A stretch of 64,000 nucleotides of DNA from Hysterangium stoloniferum (taxonomy: Eukaryota > Basidiomycota > Agaricomycetes > Hysterangiales > Hysterangiaceae). The DNA is taken from the NCBI GenBank assembly GCA_015178975.1, contig WHVD01000079.1, positions 1 to 64,000 of the forward strand, in the 5' to 3' direction. How positions within the stretch are numbered: the stretch's first letter is position 1; each line of letters opens with the position of its first letter. Below are positions 1 to 10,794 of this stretch, piece by piece. The position numbers and the translations under genes are program-made. The notes beneath the pieces are model-generated. The model was given only the letters and a program-made list of their open reading frames with translations, was not told where the DNA came from and made no database searches.

Positions 1-2319
1 AGTAGCTGAGGATGACGCAATGCGAAGTCGGACTCGTCTTCCTGGTCATTCCTTATTGCGTTATGAATATCCCATTCTGACCGTCGGACCTTTTGAGTTA
101 CTCCAAAAGGCTCCATAGAATCGAGTATGGGTAGAGAAGACCGCCTTCTTAGCGGGTTCGTCTTTCCATAGTTTTTCCTCAGTATTCTTGTCCAGAGAAG
201 TCGAGGTGATAGCCTGCAAATCATCTCTAATAGGGCTCACGAAGGCTGGTACCGAGGGAGTCTGGACAGTGGATCCACGTTGCTGTGAACTCTCCCTGCT
301 CGATGCAAAATCTCGAGACCTGGAAATGCAGCGTATATCGCCCCCCCATGCGGCTAGTCGACGATTAGTGTTCTCGTAAGATCTAGCCCATTGCAGAGCT
401 GCATGGTCCGTAATGAGCAGGACATGTTCACCTTCAATGAAAGGTTGAAAGTGGACCAGTCCCTCCTTTGCTGCTAATGCTTCCCGTTCAGTAGCAGAAT
501 AGTTACGCTCCGCGCTTTTTCAGCGTGCGACTCCAATATGCAATGACTCGTTCAACAGTAACTTCGGTCGCCTCAAAAGTGGATCCCCACGAATCCGACC
601 ACTCAATCTCGGGCTGTTTGGTTTTGTACCGATGAACAAAGGATGGCACGTCCTGCGCACGGTCAAAAGCCAATTTGGCTTGGGCGTAGATTTTTGTATC
701 CACTAAATCTCCTAAAGCCATCTTCTGGACTTGTTGGAGGCAACAACCCAAGGCAAAATCCGAAGCGTCCGTATACAATCGGTAGGGCATCCCACTAACT
801 GGATGTCCCAACACTGGAGCTGATCCTAATGCGGTTTTAACATCCTCATAAGCTCGGACATGTTCAGCAGTCCACGTCCAAGGTGTTCCCTTTTTTAGGA
901 GCGAGAATAAAGGGGACACCATCCATGAATAAAATGGTATATATGCTGAAAAGTAAAGGACCATTCCAAGAAACCGTTGTAGATCAGAAACCTTAGTGGG
1001 TGGGGCCAATTCCAATATAGCGCGAACCTTTTCTTGATGGGTTGAAAAACCCAGCCTAGATACTTTATGACCCAATAACAATATCGAATTATATCCGATA
1101 AAACATTTCTTGGGAGAGAGAGTAATACCGGCCGAAGCGATAGCGCCAAGCACCTCATTCAGGTGAAGCAAATGATCATCCCAGTTCTTAGAGAATATGA
1201 CTATGTCATCGATGTAGACTAAACAAAAAATCCACAAGTAGGGTGCTAGAACCGTTTGCATGACGCGCTGAAATGTAGAGGGGCCGTTTCTGAGCCCAAA
1301 TGGCATCCTTTTAAATTGCCACAGCCCTCTATGGGATCTAAAGGCTGTTTTGGGCTTATCGTCCTCCAACATTTCTAATTGAGTAAACCCGGCCAGCGCA
1401 TCGAAAGAAGAAAGAACATTTGACCCCGACAGCGCTTGCATAATCTCCGATTGACGTGGTAAAGGAAATTCATCTGGAACCGTGAGATGGTTAAGTTTCC
1501 GATAGTCGATGACCACCCGCGGTTTACCATTGCGATATACTACAAAGGCTGGCGCTCCCCAGGGGCTTTTAGATGGCTCAATGACACCCTGTTCGAACCA
1601 GGTATCCATTTGCTCGTCTATAACTCGCCTATTGGCAGGGGACGAGGGGAACATAGGCATGGATATGGGCTGAGCGCCCTCTTTCAAGGGGACAGGGACT
1701 CTACATTCCACTTGCCCTAACCGTCCATCGACTCCGAAAGCCTTAACTGTTCTCAGTCAAAACTGATCTGAGACGTGGCAGGACCTCCGTTGGTATATCT
1801 GGTCCCAAATTGACTAACTTGTGAAGATCCTCTGAGGCAAATTTCTCATTATCAGCCACTGCAGCCGTCTTAGGACCAGGCGGTTCGAAATCGTCTGCAA
1901 TCTCTGGTTCAACAGGTGGCTTAGGTCTTTCTGAGGCGACTTGACGGTCTTCCTCAAGTTGAGAGAGACTTTCAATAAGGTGTGCGATCTTGGTCGCGCC
2001 TGCTACCATTAAACTTTTCTCCTCGAAATGACCTGGGCTTGTGAGCCCAACGAGCGGGGTCATGAATTATCCCTATTGTCTCCCCTCGTCGGATAGTCTT
2101 AGGGGTTAGTGATGGATTGGCTAAAGGTACTGCCACACTATTCCTTGAAATTGCCGTGATTGGTGTGGCTAATATAGAACCGTCCTCGTTTTGCAGTACG
2201 ATTCCTTCAACAATCCATTCCTCGCCCTTTAGATCTTCAACAAAAATAGGCACTAGTCTGGCTGACTCTGGATCGATAGTGCAATCCTCCAAGGCTCGCG
2301 CGACTCTTTCAGTACGCAC
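1..2319 (-). pseudogene. E1 pol: reverse transcriptase-RNase H with frameshifts
   Basis: The reading frame follows Gag-Pro after a frameshift near 2315. A pol N-terminal linker (2319-1743) is split by another shift near 2040 and broken again near 1740. The RT block (1711-503) holds VIDYRKLN, the FGLRNGPSTFQRVM motif and the catalytic YIDD in LVYIDDIVIFS. RNase H follows with YTDASDFALG. After a stop at 503 the RNase H C-terminus continues in another frame to about 190, with ITDHAALQWA and the final HSNVDPLSRLP typical of gypsy RNase H ends. All core RT motifs are present, so decay is recent, but the shifts make it non-functional. E3 is the same family and shows where the frame should run. Confidence 0.85.
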
Positions 2320-5300
2320 ACCTTTATCGGGGAGAGAGGTGAGTTTGGATGACTCCTTCTCATGCTTCCCAAAGGGGCCTTATTGACGGTGAAGGTCAAA
2401 GGTTGAGGTTCCTTAGAAGAGCTGGCTGGAATAAAACCCTGTCGTCCCGGGAGAATAAGTCTAGATCCCAACGGCTGATCTCTTAGAGTACCAATTTCAT
2501 AATTAATATGGAAGTCTTCTCCCAAAAGAATTGGCACCGTCATTCCTCTAACGACATAAGTTTCAGCCGCGAACTTCAGTAACGTTCCACTGTCGTCCTC
2601 CAGGTAAATGGGGACATTAACATATCCGATAACCTTAGCGTTACCCGTGAGCTGAATTAGACGTAATTTGAGTCCTTGTTTCAACTTATACATGCCCTGC
2701 AGTTCCTTGTAGAATTCCTCCGATATAAGGGAAAGATCCGCTCCCGTGTCCATTCGAATTTTAACGTGTTTGGGTGAATCGGGAGTTCCTACATGACCGA
2801 AAACATGGAGCGCTGCAACTCCTATGCTAGAGTAACCACTGGGAGGATCCCGTTTTCGATAAAGGATCGTAGTATCCTCCTTCATCAGACGACTGGGACG
2901 AGGGTATTGGATTCGAGGCCTCTTACTTTCCTTGCGCAGGGACAAGATTACGTTCCTGCGTTCACTTCGGCAAGGAACACGCTTCGAAGGGGAATCCAAT
3001 ACTGGATCATCGTCGCTGTCCTCCGAATCCGAATTCTCGTATGGTAGTAAATCGGGGGGGTTCCCGGGATCAAACGGGAACGTGTCAACATCAGCTCCAG
3101 GCGAACAGAGCGAATTCGAACTGATTTGTTCGTGAGAATCTCCAGTCTGACAGTAGTCCTCGGTCAGGCCTTCAAGGTCCTGCTGATGAACACTCAGCCG
3201 GTCTCCTTTTTCGAAGAAATCTGCGGCGAGTATGGATACGTAAGCTTCTGACAGAAGAGCTTCACCAGTCGTTTGATTTTCCTCCCTCACTAATTTGTCT
3301 TCGACATGGGGCGAATAAACGGAAACAAAAGTCAATTCGTCATCAGAGTTATTTACTTGTCCTTGTATAGAGAGTCCATGAACCGCTTCATATAACCTTT
3401 GCTCCTCAGCTTCCTCCGACATATCCTGTGCGGAGCATTTGTTGATAGAGACATAATGAGACATTTTGCCAGCTTGAGGGCAGTCTATCTTAAAATGCTC
3501 CGGACTTCCACATATCCAACATTCCTTGGTGGGTTTGATCGAACTCCTCTTGTTACTCCTCTCGAAGAACATTTTTCCGTGACACTTTCCCTGTTTTGGA
3601 TCAGCGACGTCTGGAACGGTCCTTCTCGTCGAGCCTCTCTCGTTAGTCTCACTAATAAGAATATGGTTAGGTGAAGAGGAGTCGCCGGTGACTCTAAAAT
3701 CCAATTCTTGACCCTCCGATAACATTACACGCGGTTTCTGAAACCTGTAACGTTCCCGGTGTGTTTGGACCCAAGCGTTAATCAGAGCTTCTTGCAGGTT
3801 ATTAGCATAAGTCTGTAAACTCATGATATTATCGATGGGTTGTCCTTGAAGAAGGTAGAGCCATTCCGTAGGCAGTGTGAGAATGAGTCTGCGTGTCTCA
3901 TCCCCTCTGTCCTGGTGGAACCCGTACAGGAAATGATAAAGTTTAACTCTCCGTTGGATATAGTGGACGGGTGTCTCACGATCGTGACCAGCCTGTTGAA
4001 ATTTCATAGCTTCCCATTCTAAGGCTAAGGATTCACGCCAACGAGTTCCGAGCAATCCTTCGACGATACCCCAAAGAAACGACCCATGAGATTGACTGAA
4101 TTCAGTACGATGCTCACGGTCTAAGGTGCTCCACCAGACCTTAGTGTGCCCCTTGAGTCGTCTTGGCAGAGCAACTCCTAAGATCGCACTCATAGAGTCT
4201 GATATCTCTGCGAGACTCATGATATCCATGATATAGTCCAGGGCTTCGGATTGAGCTCCATCGTATTCAGGGAGATCAGACCATTTGATCTTGAGGTCGT
4301 TGGTGTTAAGAGTGACCTTCTTGTCCTTAGGTAAGTCGTCAATAAGCGCGCTAGCTCGAGACCGCATCGGAGTTCGAAAAGGGGTATTAGGCACTCCATT
4401 GTGGCGTTCCCCACGTCCTGAGTTCCCTCCCCGGTCTGAAGTATTCGAACTCCCAGATGAATCGCTAGGGGGTCCTCCCGATGGCAAGAAAGGGTTTGAA
4501 GCGATCGGTAGAGAATGGCGGGGACCGTCTGGATTAAGCGATCCTCGACCAGCAACTGGGCCAGCTATGCCCTCAGTAAATGCCGTGGAGAAGGACGGTC
4601 GACCCTTGTTGGCGACTGATCGGTTTCTGAGAGTGGTCGCTTCATCCCTGAAGTTAGGGCTGTTGGAGACTCCCTCAAATGCGACGCGAGAGCGGTGATC
4701 TCCCTGGAAAGACGTTAGGCCTGGTTCCATCGCGATTTGTCTCTCGATCTCCATCGCGTTCAGAAGTCGACACGGCTGGGGTTGATGGAAGGGAGCGCAG
4801 ACCTCAATCCTCTTCTCCTGAAGGCGTTCTATTACTTGTGTCCTCAAATCCAGTGGAAAATCCTCCAATATTACAGGACGGTTGAGAGAATGCAGAAAAC
4901 GAGTATCAGGGGACCCGTTTAAGTTGCGAACAAACGACTTGGTCGTGGAGATAGGCGAATCAGGGACCTGGATCGAGTCGTTATAGGGGAGGAGTACCTC
5001 TAAAACCATCTTATCAAGTCTTCTTTGGTTTCGCTTCAACCGACCTCTTAAAGTGAGGTATGCCAGCGATAGATTCGGCGTGACTCCATTGAGAGACTCC
5101 TCCAACATACGGATGTACATGTACTGGTAGTCAACCTTAGGCACAACATGATCTCCTCCAAGCAGGACATGCGGGATCTGTAACACATCATCATGCGTAC
5201 GAAGTGCTTCAAGGAACAAAGAAAACACTTCCCGCTTGAGAATTCTTCTTCCTCCTTCCATAGTAATCGTCACCTCGTTCGACCATTCAGGAATCGATTG

Positions 5301-5906
5301 GGTCAAATCCTCAAGGTTCCCTGGTCGCGTGAATAAATCCCGCGCCGATAAAATCGCTTGATAACGCCCTAACCAGACTGCTACAGTCTCCGGTAGAATA
5401 GGGTAATCCGTACTGTACTCCTCCACGAAGGGGGTAACCTGATCCTCGGGGATTCGATCGGTGTAGTACATATCCCATTTGTAATCGATGGGCTGGGTGT
5501 AAACCATATGACCTCCGAGGAACTGCTTAAGGATGACCTGTCTCGGAGGGAATCTGAGAACGGGCGTGGGTGCTCGATTAGACTCAATGTTAACTCCAGG
5601 GGTGTCCAACTGCTCGAGTAACGAGCGTTCCTCAGGTGGATCGGGGGGAATGTTCATTGACGATCCAACTACTACTCCGGGGGAATCCTCTGGAGGAGGT
5701 GATCCTGGAGGAAGCTGGGGATTGTTCGTAGACGATCCAGCTACTACTCCGGGGGAATCCTCCGGAGGAGCTGATCCTTGAAAAGTCGACGAAGACTTCC
5801 TCAGGGTGATGTTACGGGGTGGTTCTAGGTTAAAAGATTTTTGACGAGGCATGGAGCTACCAGGCGTTGATGAAGGCCTAGACGTTTGATTCTTGCCCGT
5901 AGTCAT
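2253..5906 (-). CDS. E1 Gag-protease polyprotein (1217 codons open)
   Basis: One uninterrupted frame starts at the ATG at 5906, 77 nt inside the 5' LTR, which fits a gag start. The first ~550 residues are Pro/Ser-rich and low in complexity. A Gag capsid-like part follows, then a CCHC zinc knuckle (CWICGSPEHFKIDCP, complement of about 3480-3525), an acidic linker, and an aspartic protease with the active-site triad in RMDTGADLSLIS (complement of about 2725-2760) and the later ILLGEDF flap/ILG-type motif. The frame runs off into non-homologous residues after about 2315, where E3 shows the true frame continuing, so the last ~20 residues are frameshift sequence. Expected product: virus-like particle protein and maturation protease of the element. 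Confidence 0.8.
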   Translation of the reverse strand: MTTGKNQTSRPSSTPGSSMPRQKSFNLEPPRNITLRKSSSTFQGSAPPEDSPGVVAGSSTNNPQLPPGSPPPEDSPGVVVGSSMNIPPDPPEERSLLEQLDTPGVNIESNRAPTPVLRFPPRQVILKQFLGGHMVYTQPIDYKWDMYYTDRIPEDQVTPFVEEYSTDYPILPETVAVWLGRYQAILSARDLFTRPGNLEDLTQSIPEWSNEVTITMEGGRRILKREVFSLFLEALRTHDDVLQIPHVLLGGDHVVPKVDYQYMYIRMLEESLNGVTPNLSLAYLTLRGRLKRNQRRLDKMVLEVLLPYNDSIQVPDSPISTTKSFVRNLNGSPDTRFLHSLNRPVILEDFPLDLRTQVIERLQEKRIEVCAPFHQPQPCRLLNAMEIERQIAMEPGLTSFQGDHRSRVAFEGVSNSPNFRDEATTLRNRSVANKGRPSFSTAFTEGIAGPVAGRGSLNPDGPRHSLPIASNPFLPSGGPPSDSSGSSNTSDRGGNSGRGERHNGVPNTPFRTPMRSRASALIDDLPKDKKVTLNTNDLKIKWSDLPEYDGAQSEALDYIMDIMSLAEISDSMSAILGVALPRRLKGHTKVWWSTLDREHRTEFSQSHGSFLWGIVEGLLGTRWRESLALEWEAMKFQQAGHDRETPVHYIQRRVKLYHFLYGFHQDRGDETRRLILTLPTEWLYLLQGQPIDNIMSLQTYANNLQEALINAWVQTHRERYRFQKPRVMLSEGQELDFRVTGDSSSPNHILISETNERGSTRRTVPDVADPKQGKCHGKMFFERSNKRSSIKPTKECWICGSPEHFKIDCPQAGKMSHYVSINKCSAQDMSEEAEEQRLYEAVHGLSIQGQVNNSDDELTFVSVYSPHVEDKLVREENQTTGEALLSEAYVSILAADFFEKGDRLSVHQQDLEGLTEDYCQTGDSHEQISSNSLCSPGADVDTFPFDPGNPPDLLPYENSDSEDSDDDPVLDSPSKRVPCRSERRNVILSLRKESKRPRIQYPRPSRLMKEDTTILYRKRDPPSGYSSIGVAALHVFGHVGTPDSPKHVKIRMDTGADLSLISEEFYKELQGMYKLKQGLKLRLIQLTGNAKVIGYVNVPIYLEDDSGTLLKFAAETYVVRGMTVPILLGEDFHINYEIGTLRDQPLGSRLILPGRQGFIPASSSKEPQPLTFTVNKAPLGSMRRSHPNSPLSPIKVCVLKESREPWRIALSIQSQPD

Positions 5907-5962
5907 TCGCGTGTCCAGGTCTTAGTAGTCAAATAATAAGTTTTTCCTCGTAGGAAAAGAAT

Positions 5963-5981
5963 GGTCTGGCCCGGATCACCA
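5963..5981 (-). promoter_or_regulatory. E1 primer-binding site, tRNA type
   Basis: On the element strand the LTR ends ...CTTCACA, one base follows, then TGGTGATCCGGGC. A PBS beginning TGG is what pairs with the CCA tail of a tRNA. E3 has TGGTGATCCGAGC at the same place (33470-33487). The tRNA was not identified. Confidence 0.6.
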
Positions 5982-5982
5982 C

Positions 5983-6623
5983 TGTGAAGAGTGGTGGGTT
6001 CTGACCGCTCTATATACGAAGAATAGTGTTTATTCAACTACTATTAGAGAGTATTGACCGTCAGTACAATACTATAGACTACTAGACTGTTAGTACTAGT
6101 ATAAGAACGCACTGCACGCCTCAAGAGCAACTGTATAGTTGCTCGCGACGGCTTAGAACAGTAAGATAACTAGTTGACCTTTTACGGTACAACTAGTAGC
6201 TAGAAATAAGAAAGATACTCAGCTAAAGACTGAGTGTCTAGGATAGAGTATTAGTAGCGTGAGTCGACTACGGTGTCGACGAGCGCAAAGTCTTGAAAGT
6301 GGAACTCGACCTTAGCGGTTCGAGTTCAAAAGGCTATTAGTAGACTAGAGAATGCTACCTTTATGGTAGCTGAGATACTACCCTTGACACCTCTCGTTAT
6401 TCGACGTCTGAGTCGTTACGAAGTGGTGTCTGCTGGGTAAAAAGTTGTCTATCTTTTGGTGCCGAGGGCGCCCATACGTATACACAAAGCTTCGAACTAC
6501 AAATCAAGGTGTGCTCGAAATATACAAAGAATATAAAGAAAGAAAATAAAAGGTAAATAATAAAGTACTATAATCCGGTTATTATTCCTTAGTCCAGGTA
6601 TGCATATATGCATACCCTTTACA
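5983..6623 (-). repeat. 5' LTR of E1 (F1b subfamily), 641 bp, chain of hairpins
   Basis: On the plus strand it begins TGTGAAGAGTGG and ends CCCTTTACA, giving TG...CA ends with imperfect inverted termini. It shares the segment ACAAAGCTTCGAACT with the solo LTRs at 11524-12133 and 12754-13171. Between 6022 and 6370 there are nine consecutive short inverted repeats: 6022-6045, 6051-6072, 6080-6101, 6125-6144, 6169-6197, 6217-6235, 6263-6280, 6302-6327 and 6354-6370, with stems of 6-10 bp. Confidence 0.85.
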
Positions 6624-7008
6624 GGGCCACACCTGTCAAGAGTGTGCCAACCAAAAGCTCGGGTGTGTATTCCCAGATACTGATGGAAATGGGTCCTACC
6701 AGAAATGGCAGGCCGATGCATTAGAGGAGCAAAATCACCTCATGTGTACCTATTTCCCAGAGACAACACAGTTCCAGTTTGAAACTCTGCGACAACAAGG
6801 TCTGATGACCGAACAACTGTGACTTTTGGGTGTGGGGCTGGAGAAACAAACTAGTGCCATAGAGTCTCTTGGGGAGCAACTCGAGCAGTATTTAGAAGTA
6901 TCGAGTTGTGATGGAGTTGGGCCTGGCATTGGGGTATCAGAAAAGGTTGGTGAGGAGGTGTCGGTGAGGGAGAAGGTTCGGAGCCTGGGGAAGAAGGAGA
7001 AGTTGTAG
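6624..7008 (+). pseudogene. Cys-rich host-type gene fragment cut by E1
   Basis: Reading from the E1 border the plus strand is open in one frame to 7008 except for a single TGA at 6820-6822. The start reads GHTCQECANQKLGCVFP, with Cys pairs, then a charged region ending in a Lys-rich tail. It looks like the C-terminal part of a fungal protein with a small Cys cluster that was split by E1; the other part would lie beyond the other end of E1. I do not recognise the family. It could itself belong to an older element. Confidence 0.4.
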
Positions 7009-7111
7009 AGGAAACTTTTGCATAGTAAATATAATGGTTTTAAAACAAAACAAACAAGGTGTGAAAACTTAAGGCATAGTCAGAAAAAGGTCGGGTACTG
7101 CATGAGATGAC

Positions 7112-10100
7112 TTATAGAGAATTTAAAAGACCAGGTTTATTCAGATAAGCTTGATGAAACCCTAAAATGATTTCCAATGCATTGTCGAGCTCTGTAGCTA
7201 GGATCCATGAGGTTTCTTCATCTGTACCTTTATAGCCAGCCCATTTAACCAAATAAAGTAACTTGCATGAGCGTCAGCAATTATCGATTTTAGAATCTAG
7301 GATCTCCGATATCTCAAATTTGGGTTCTCTGTCAATAATCACAGGTGGAGGTGGTGGTTGTATGTGATCTGGTATATTGTTAGCAACACAAGGTTCTAAC
7401 ATAGATACGTGAAATACTGGGTGCACTGCACACATGTTGTCAGGAAGCCGAAGTGTCCATGAAAGTGTGCCAGCTTATGCTATAACTTCAAAAGGACCTA
7501 AATATTTTTCAGAGAGCTTCTTAGAGGGTCTAGTAGTTCAGAAAAACTTGGCTTTAATGAATACTCAGTCTCCAATCTTGAAATCAGGAGGTGGAAGTCG
7601 ATTCTTATCCACAGACCATTAGTATTGTTCTTGGGCCATTGTGATAGTTTTATGAAGTTCTTGATGTAGCTTGTCAAGGTTTGTAATGAAGTCTTGAGTG
7701 TGGGTGGATGCAAGATCGCGTTCCAGGTGGATTGCGATATTGGGGTTGTAGCCTTTGTTTGCAAAGAAAGGCGAAATGCCAGTAGTGGTGTTCAGTGCAT
7801 TATTATATGCGAATTCAGCTAGCAGTAGTAGTGATTTCCAATTATCTTGTTGATAGTTACAATAGACACAAATGTACTATTCTAAGGTTTGATTCATACA
7901 TTTGGTTTGGCCATCACCTTCCGGGTGATAGCCCGAAGTGAAGTGTAATTTCATGTCTAGTGCTTTTCCAAGTAACCTAAAGAAATGAGAGACAAACGCG
8001 GATCCGCGATCAGATGTGACATGTGATGGAACACCATGCTTGGAAATACATGGGTGACGAATAAGTTGGCTAATTGTACAGATGTTATTGTGTCATATGT
8101 TGGAATGAAAATACTTTGCTTTGTGAACCGATCCACAACAACTAGGATTGCCGTATGACCTTCAGATGCCAGTAGGTGCTCGATGAAATCCATAGAAATT
8201 AAGTTCCAGGGTTTTTCCGGTATCGGTAATTGTTTGAGTAGGCCATATGGTTTGTGTCACTGTGATTTAGAGTGTAAACACATTGTACATGATTTGCAAT
8301 AGTGCTTAACGAAATCTCAGATGCTGGGCCATGTATATTCTCTTCTAATGAGCAAAAGAGTTTTATTGAGGCCAGAATGTCCTGAGATTGGGTGATCATG
8401 CTTATGTTGTAGGATTCGCAACCGAAGGGTGTTGGAATCCGGTACATAGATGTGGTTGTCAAGTCTAATGAAACCTTGTGAGTCTAGTGACCATCAGGGT
8501 TGATCGGGGTCAGACAGGTTATCGAGATGTGCTTTGGTGACTGGGTCTAATGGAATTGCCGATAGTATATCTTGATGTAACTTTTCAGTATCCATAAGGA
8601 TAACACTTTGCAAGACTGGATGAATGAGGTAAGTGGCTCGGATAGATGCAGACAGTTGCTCTGATGAAAATATAGGCTTGAAATTATGTGGATTAACTGG
8701 GGCATAGTCACTACTCCCCTCTTTAGGATAGACATCCCATCATCTAGTCATAGTGTCGGGTTTTCCACCAAGGTGGCTGGGACGGAAATGGATTACCATA
8801 TTAAAGGCAGAGAGGAATTTGGACCATCGGGCTTGCTGACGGGTGAGGAGTTTTGTGGTTGAAAAGTAAACCAAATTTTTGTGGTCGGTAATAACATCTA
8901 TCGGGTGAGCTGATCCTTCCAAATAATGTCGCCATGTTTTGAAAGCTTCAAATATCGCAAGTAGTTCTTTATTGTGAACATCGTAGTTGAGTTCAGGTGC
9001 CAAAAAAGTGCGAGACAAAAAAGCTACTGGGTGAACTTCACCGTCAGTGTCCAGAATGGACAATATTGTAGCGAGTGCATAATCCGAGGCATCAGTTTCC
9101 ACAATAAGTTGAACATTGGGCTTCCAGTGCGACAAAATAGGGGCAGATGTAAACACACTTTTCAATTCTTGGAATGCCATTCGGCATTCTTTGGAGAAAT
9201 TCCATGGGGTGTCTTTACAAGTAAGATGAGTGAGCAGAATGGTAATTTTTGAGTAGTTGTGAATGAAATGACAATAAAAATTGGTGAAGCCTAAAAAGGA
9301 CTGAATGTCCTTAACCTTTCGGGGTTCTGGCCAATCTTGAATGACTTGAATTTTTGAGTCATCCATGTGGAGACCGTCGGGTCCCATCATGAAACCTAAA
9401 TATTCAACTGTGTCGACATCAAAAGAACATTTTTTACCATTCACAAAAAGATGTTTTCGGAGTCTTTGGAGAACTTCATGGACATGTTCATCATGAAGTG
9501 TAGGATCTTCGGAGAATATGAGGATGTTGTCTAAGTACACAATGACAAAGACGTCGAGGAGGTCGGAAAAGATGTCATTGATAAAACATTGAAAGACTGA
9601 CAGAGTGTTGGTGAGGCCGAAAGGCATCACTAACCATTTGAAGGAGCCATAGTGAGTGTGAAAAGCCATTTTCCATTCATCACCTTTGGCAATCCAAACC
9701 AGATGATAGGCATGTTTGTGATCTATCTTTGTATAGATTCAGGCCTCCCAAGGGGCATCAAGTAAATCGGAGATTAGTGGTAATGGGTACTTATCTTTTT
9801 GAGTGATCACATTTAGTCCTTGAAAGTCAACACAAAGCCAAAGGGAACCATCTTTTTTCCAAACGAATAGGACAGGGGCTCCATAAGGAGACTTTGAGGG
9901 TCGGATAAAACCTATAGCCAAGTGTTTGTCCAAGAAATCTTGGATAGCTGATAATTTGGACTGTGAGAGAGGATAAACTGGGCCTAAGGGCAGATGTGAA
10001 CCTTCTTCAATATCAATTTTAAAATAGTAGGGCCTGTGAGGGGCAAGTCGATCAGCTTTTTGTTTACTGAAGATGTCTGCAAATTCATGGTATTTTTCTG

Positions 10101-10780
10101 GAACACCTTCCAAATCTGCGATCGGTTCGGCCACTGGGGATGCAAAGTGACCAGTGACTTCGTCAACTTTAAGATTGCCTGTAAATGCTTGGGAGCTGTC
10201 CAACTTGATGGCTCGCATAAAAGCTGCAGTGTTTATTAGAGAGACAGGTGGTGGAGAGCTCGGATTTGCCACAGGGGCTGGAGGTGCCATAGAGGCCATA
10301 TTTGCTGAAACAGGCAGAAATGGACCAGTTGTATTGGGTGCTGATGGGCTTCAGAAATGGATACTGCCCAATACCCAATCAATCAATGGATTGTAGCAGG
10401 TGAGCCAGTTATGTCCTAGAACCACAGAGCAGCTCGAGTCCAACTGTGTTACAAAAAATGTAACTGTCTGAAAGGTTCCACATGGGAACTGAAGTTGGAG
10501 TTGACAGGCTTGTGAGATTATGGAGTTTGAGATACCCATTGAAGAGTCGGAGCAGAATTGGATCTATTGCATAGGTTTTTAACTGATATTTTTGGGAAAA
10601 ACCTATATCTATAAAACAATGGGTTGAACCTGAATCTATGAGAGCTCGAAAAGGAAGACTCCCGAGGGGTTCCAAAGTAAGATTTATGAACAAAGAATTG
10701 GGATCATACAAGCCAGATGCGTTAAGATGACAATTTTCCGGTGTGCAGGGAGATTCAATGCAACTCTCCAACCACATGGA
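7112..10780 (-). pseudogene. E2 pol: protease-RT-RNase H-integrase-chromodomain, decayed
   Basis: From upstream to downstream: protease with LIDSGSTHCFID (complement of about 10610-10650); RT N-part (10299-9739) with [11 protein letters not shown]/RNase H (9669-8740) with FGLTNTLSVFQ, catalytic YLDD as VIVYLDNILIF (second Asp changed to Asn) and ETDASDYALA; integrase core (8193-7957) with MDFIEHLLASEGHT; a tail with YLVKWAGYKGTD, which is a chromodomain. In the integrase the usual catalytic Glu in GQTE reads Lys, as in E7. Frames are interrupted many times. In chromoviruses the chromodomain directs integration to heterochromatin. Confidence 0.85.
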
Positions 10781-10794
10781 ATCCAGAGAGTTGC

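Larger units (their letters stand above)
1..6623 (-). mobile_element. Ty3/gypsy LTR retrotransposon E1 (F1b LTR family), 3' end beyond window
   Basis: Read on the minus strand the order is 5' LTR (6623-5983), tRNA-type primer-binding site, Gag with zinc knuckle, aspartic protease, reverse transcriptase and RNase H. That order plus the RT type places it in Ty3/gypsy. Integrase and 3' LTR would lie before base 1, so the outer TSD cannot be tested; the flank at the 5' end is GGGCC (6624-6628). Gag-Pro is open over 1217 codons but the pol part has several frameshifts, so this copy is defective yet younger-looking than the others here. It sits directly against a broken gene fragment. Confidence 0.9.

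Noticed and set aside
2117-4885. Several plus-strand ORFs opposite E1 Gag-Pro
   Set aside because: They mirror the minus-strand coding frame and show no motifs of their own.
4717-4940. Possible host gene inside E1 gag
   Set aside because: The segment is co-linear with E3 gag, so it belongs to the element.
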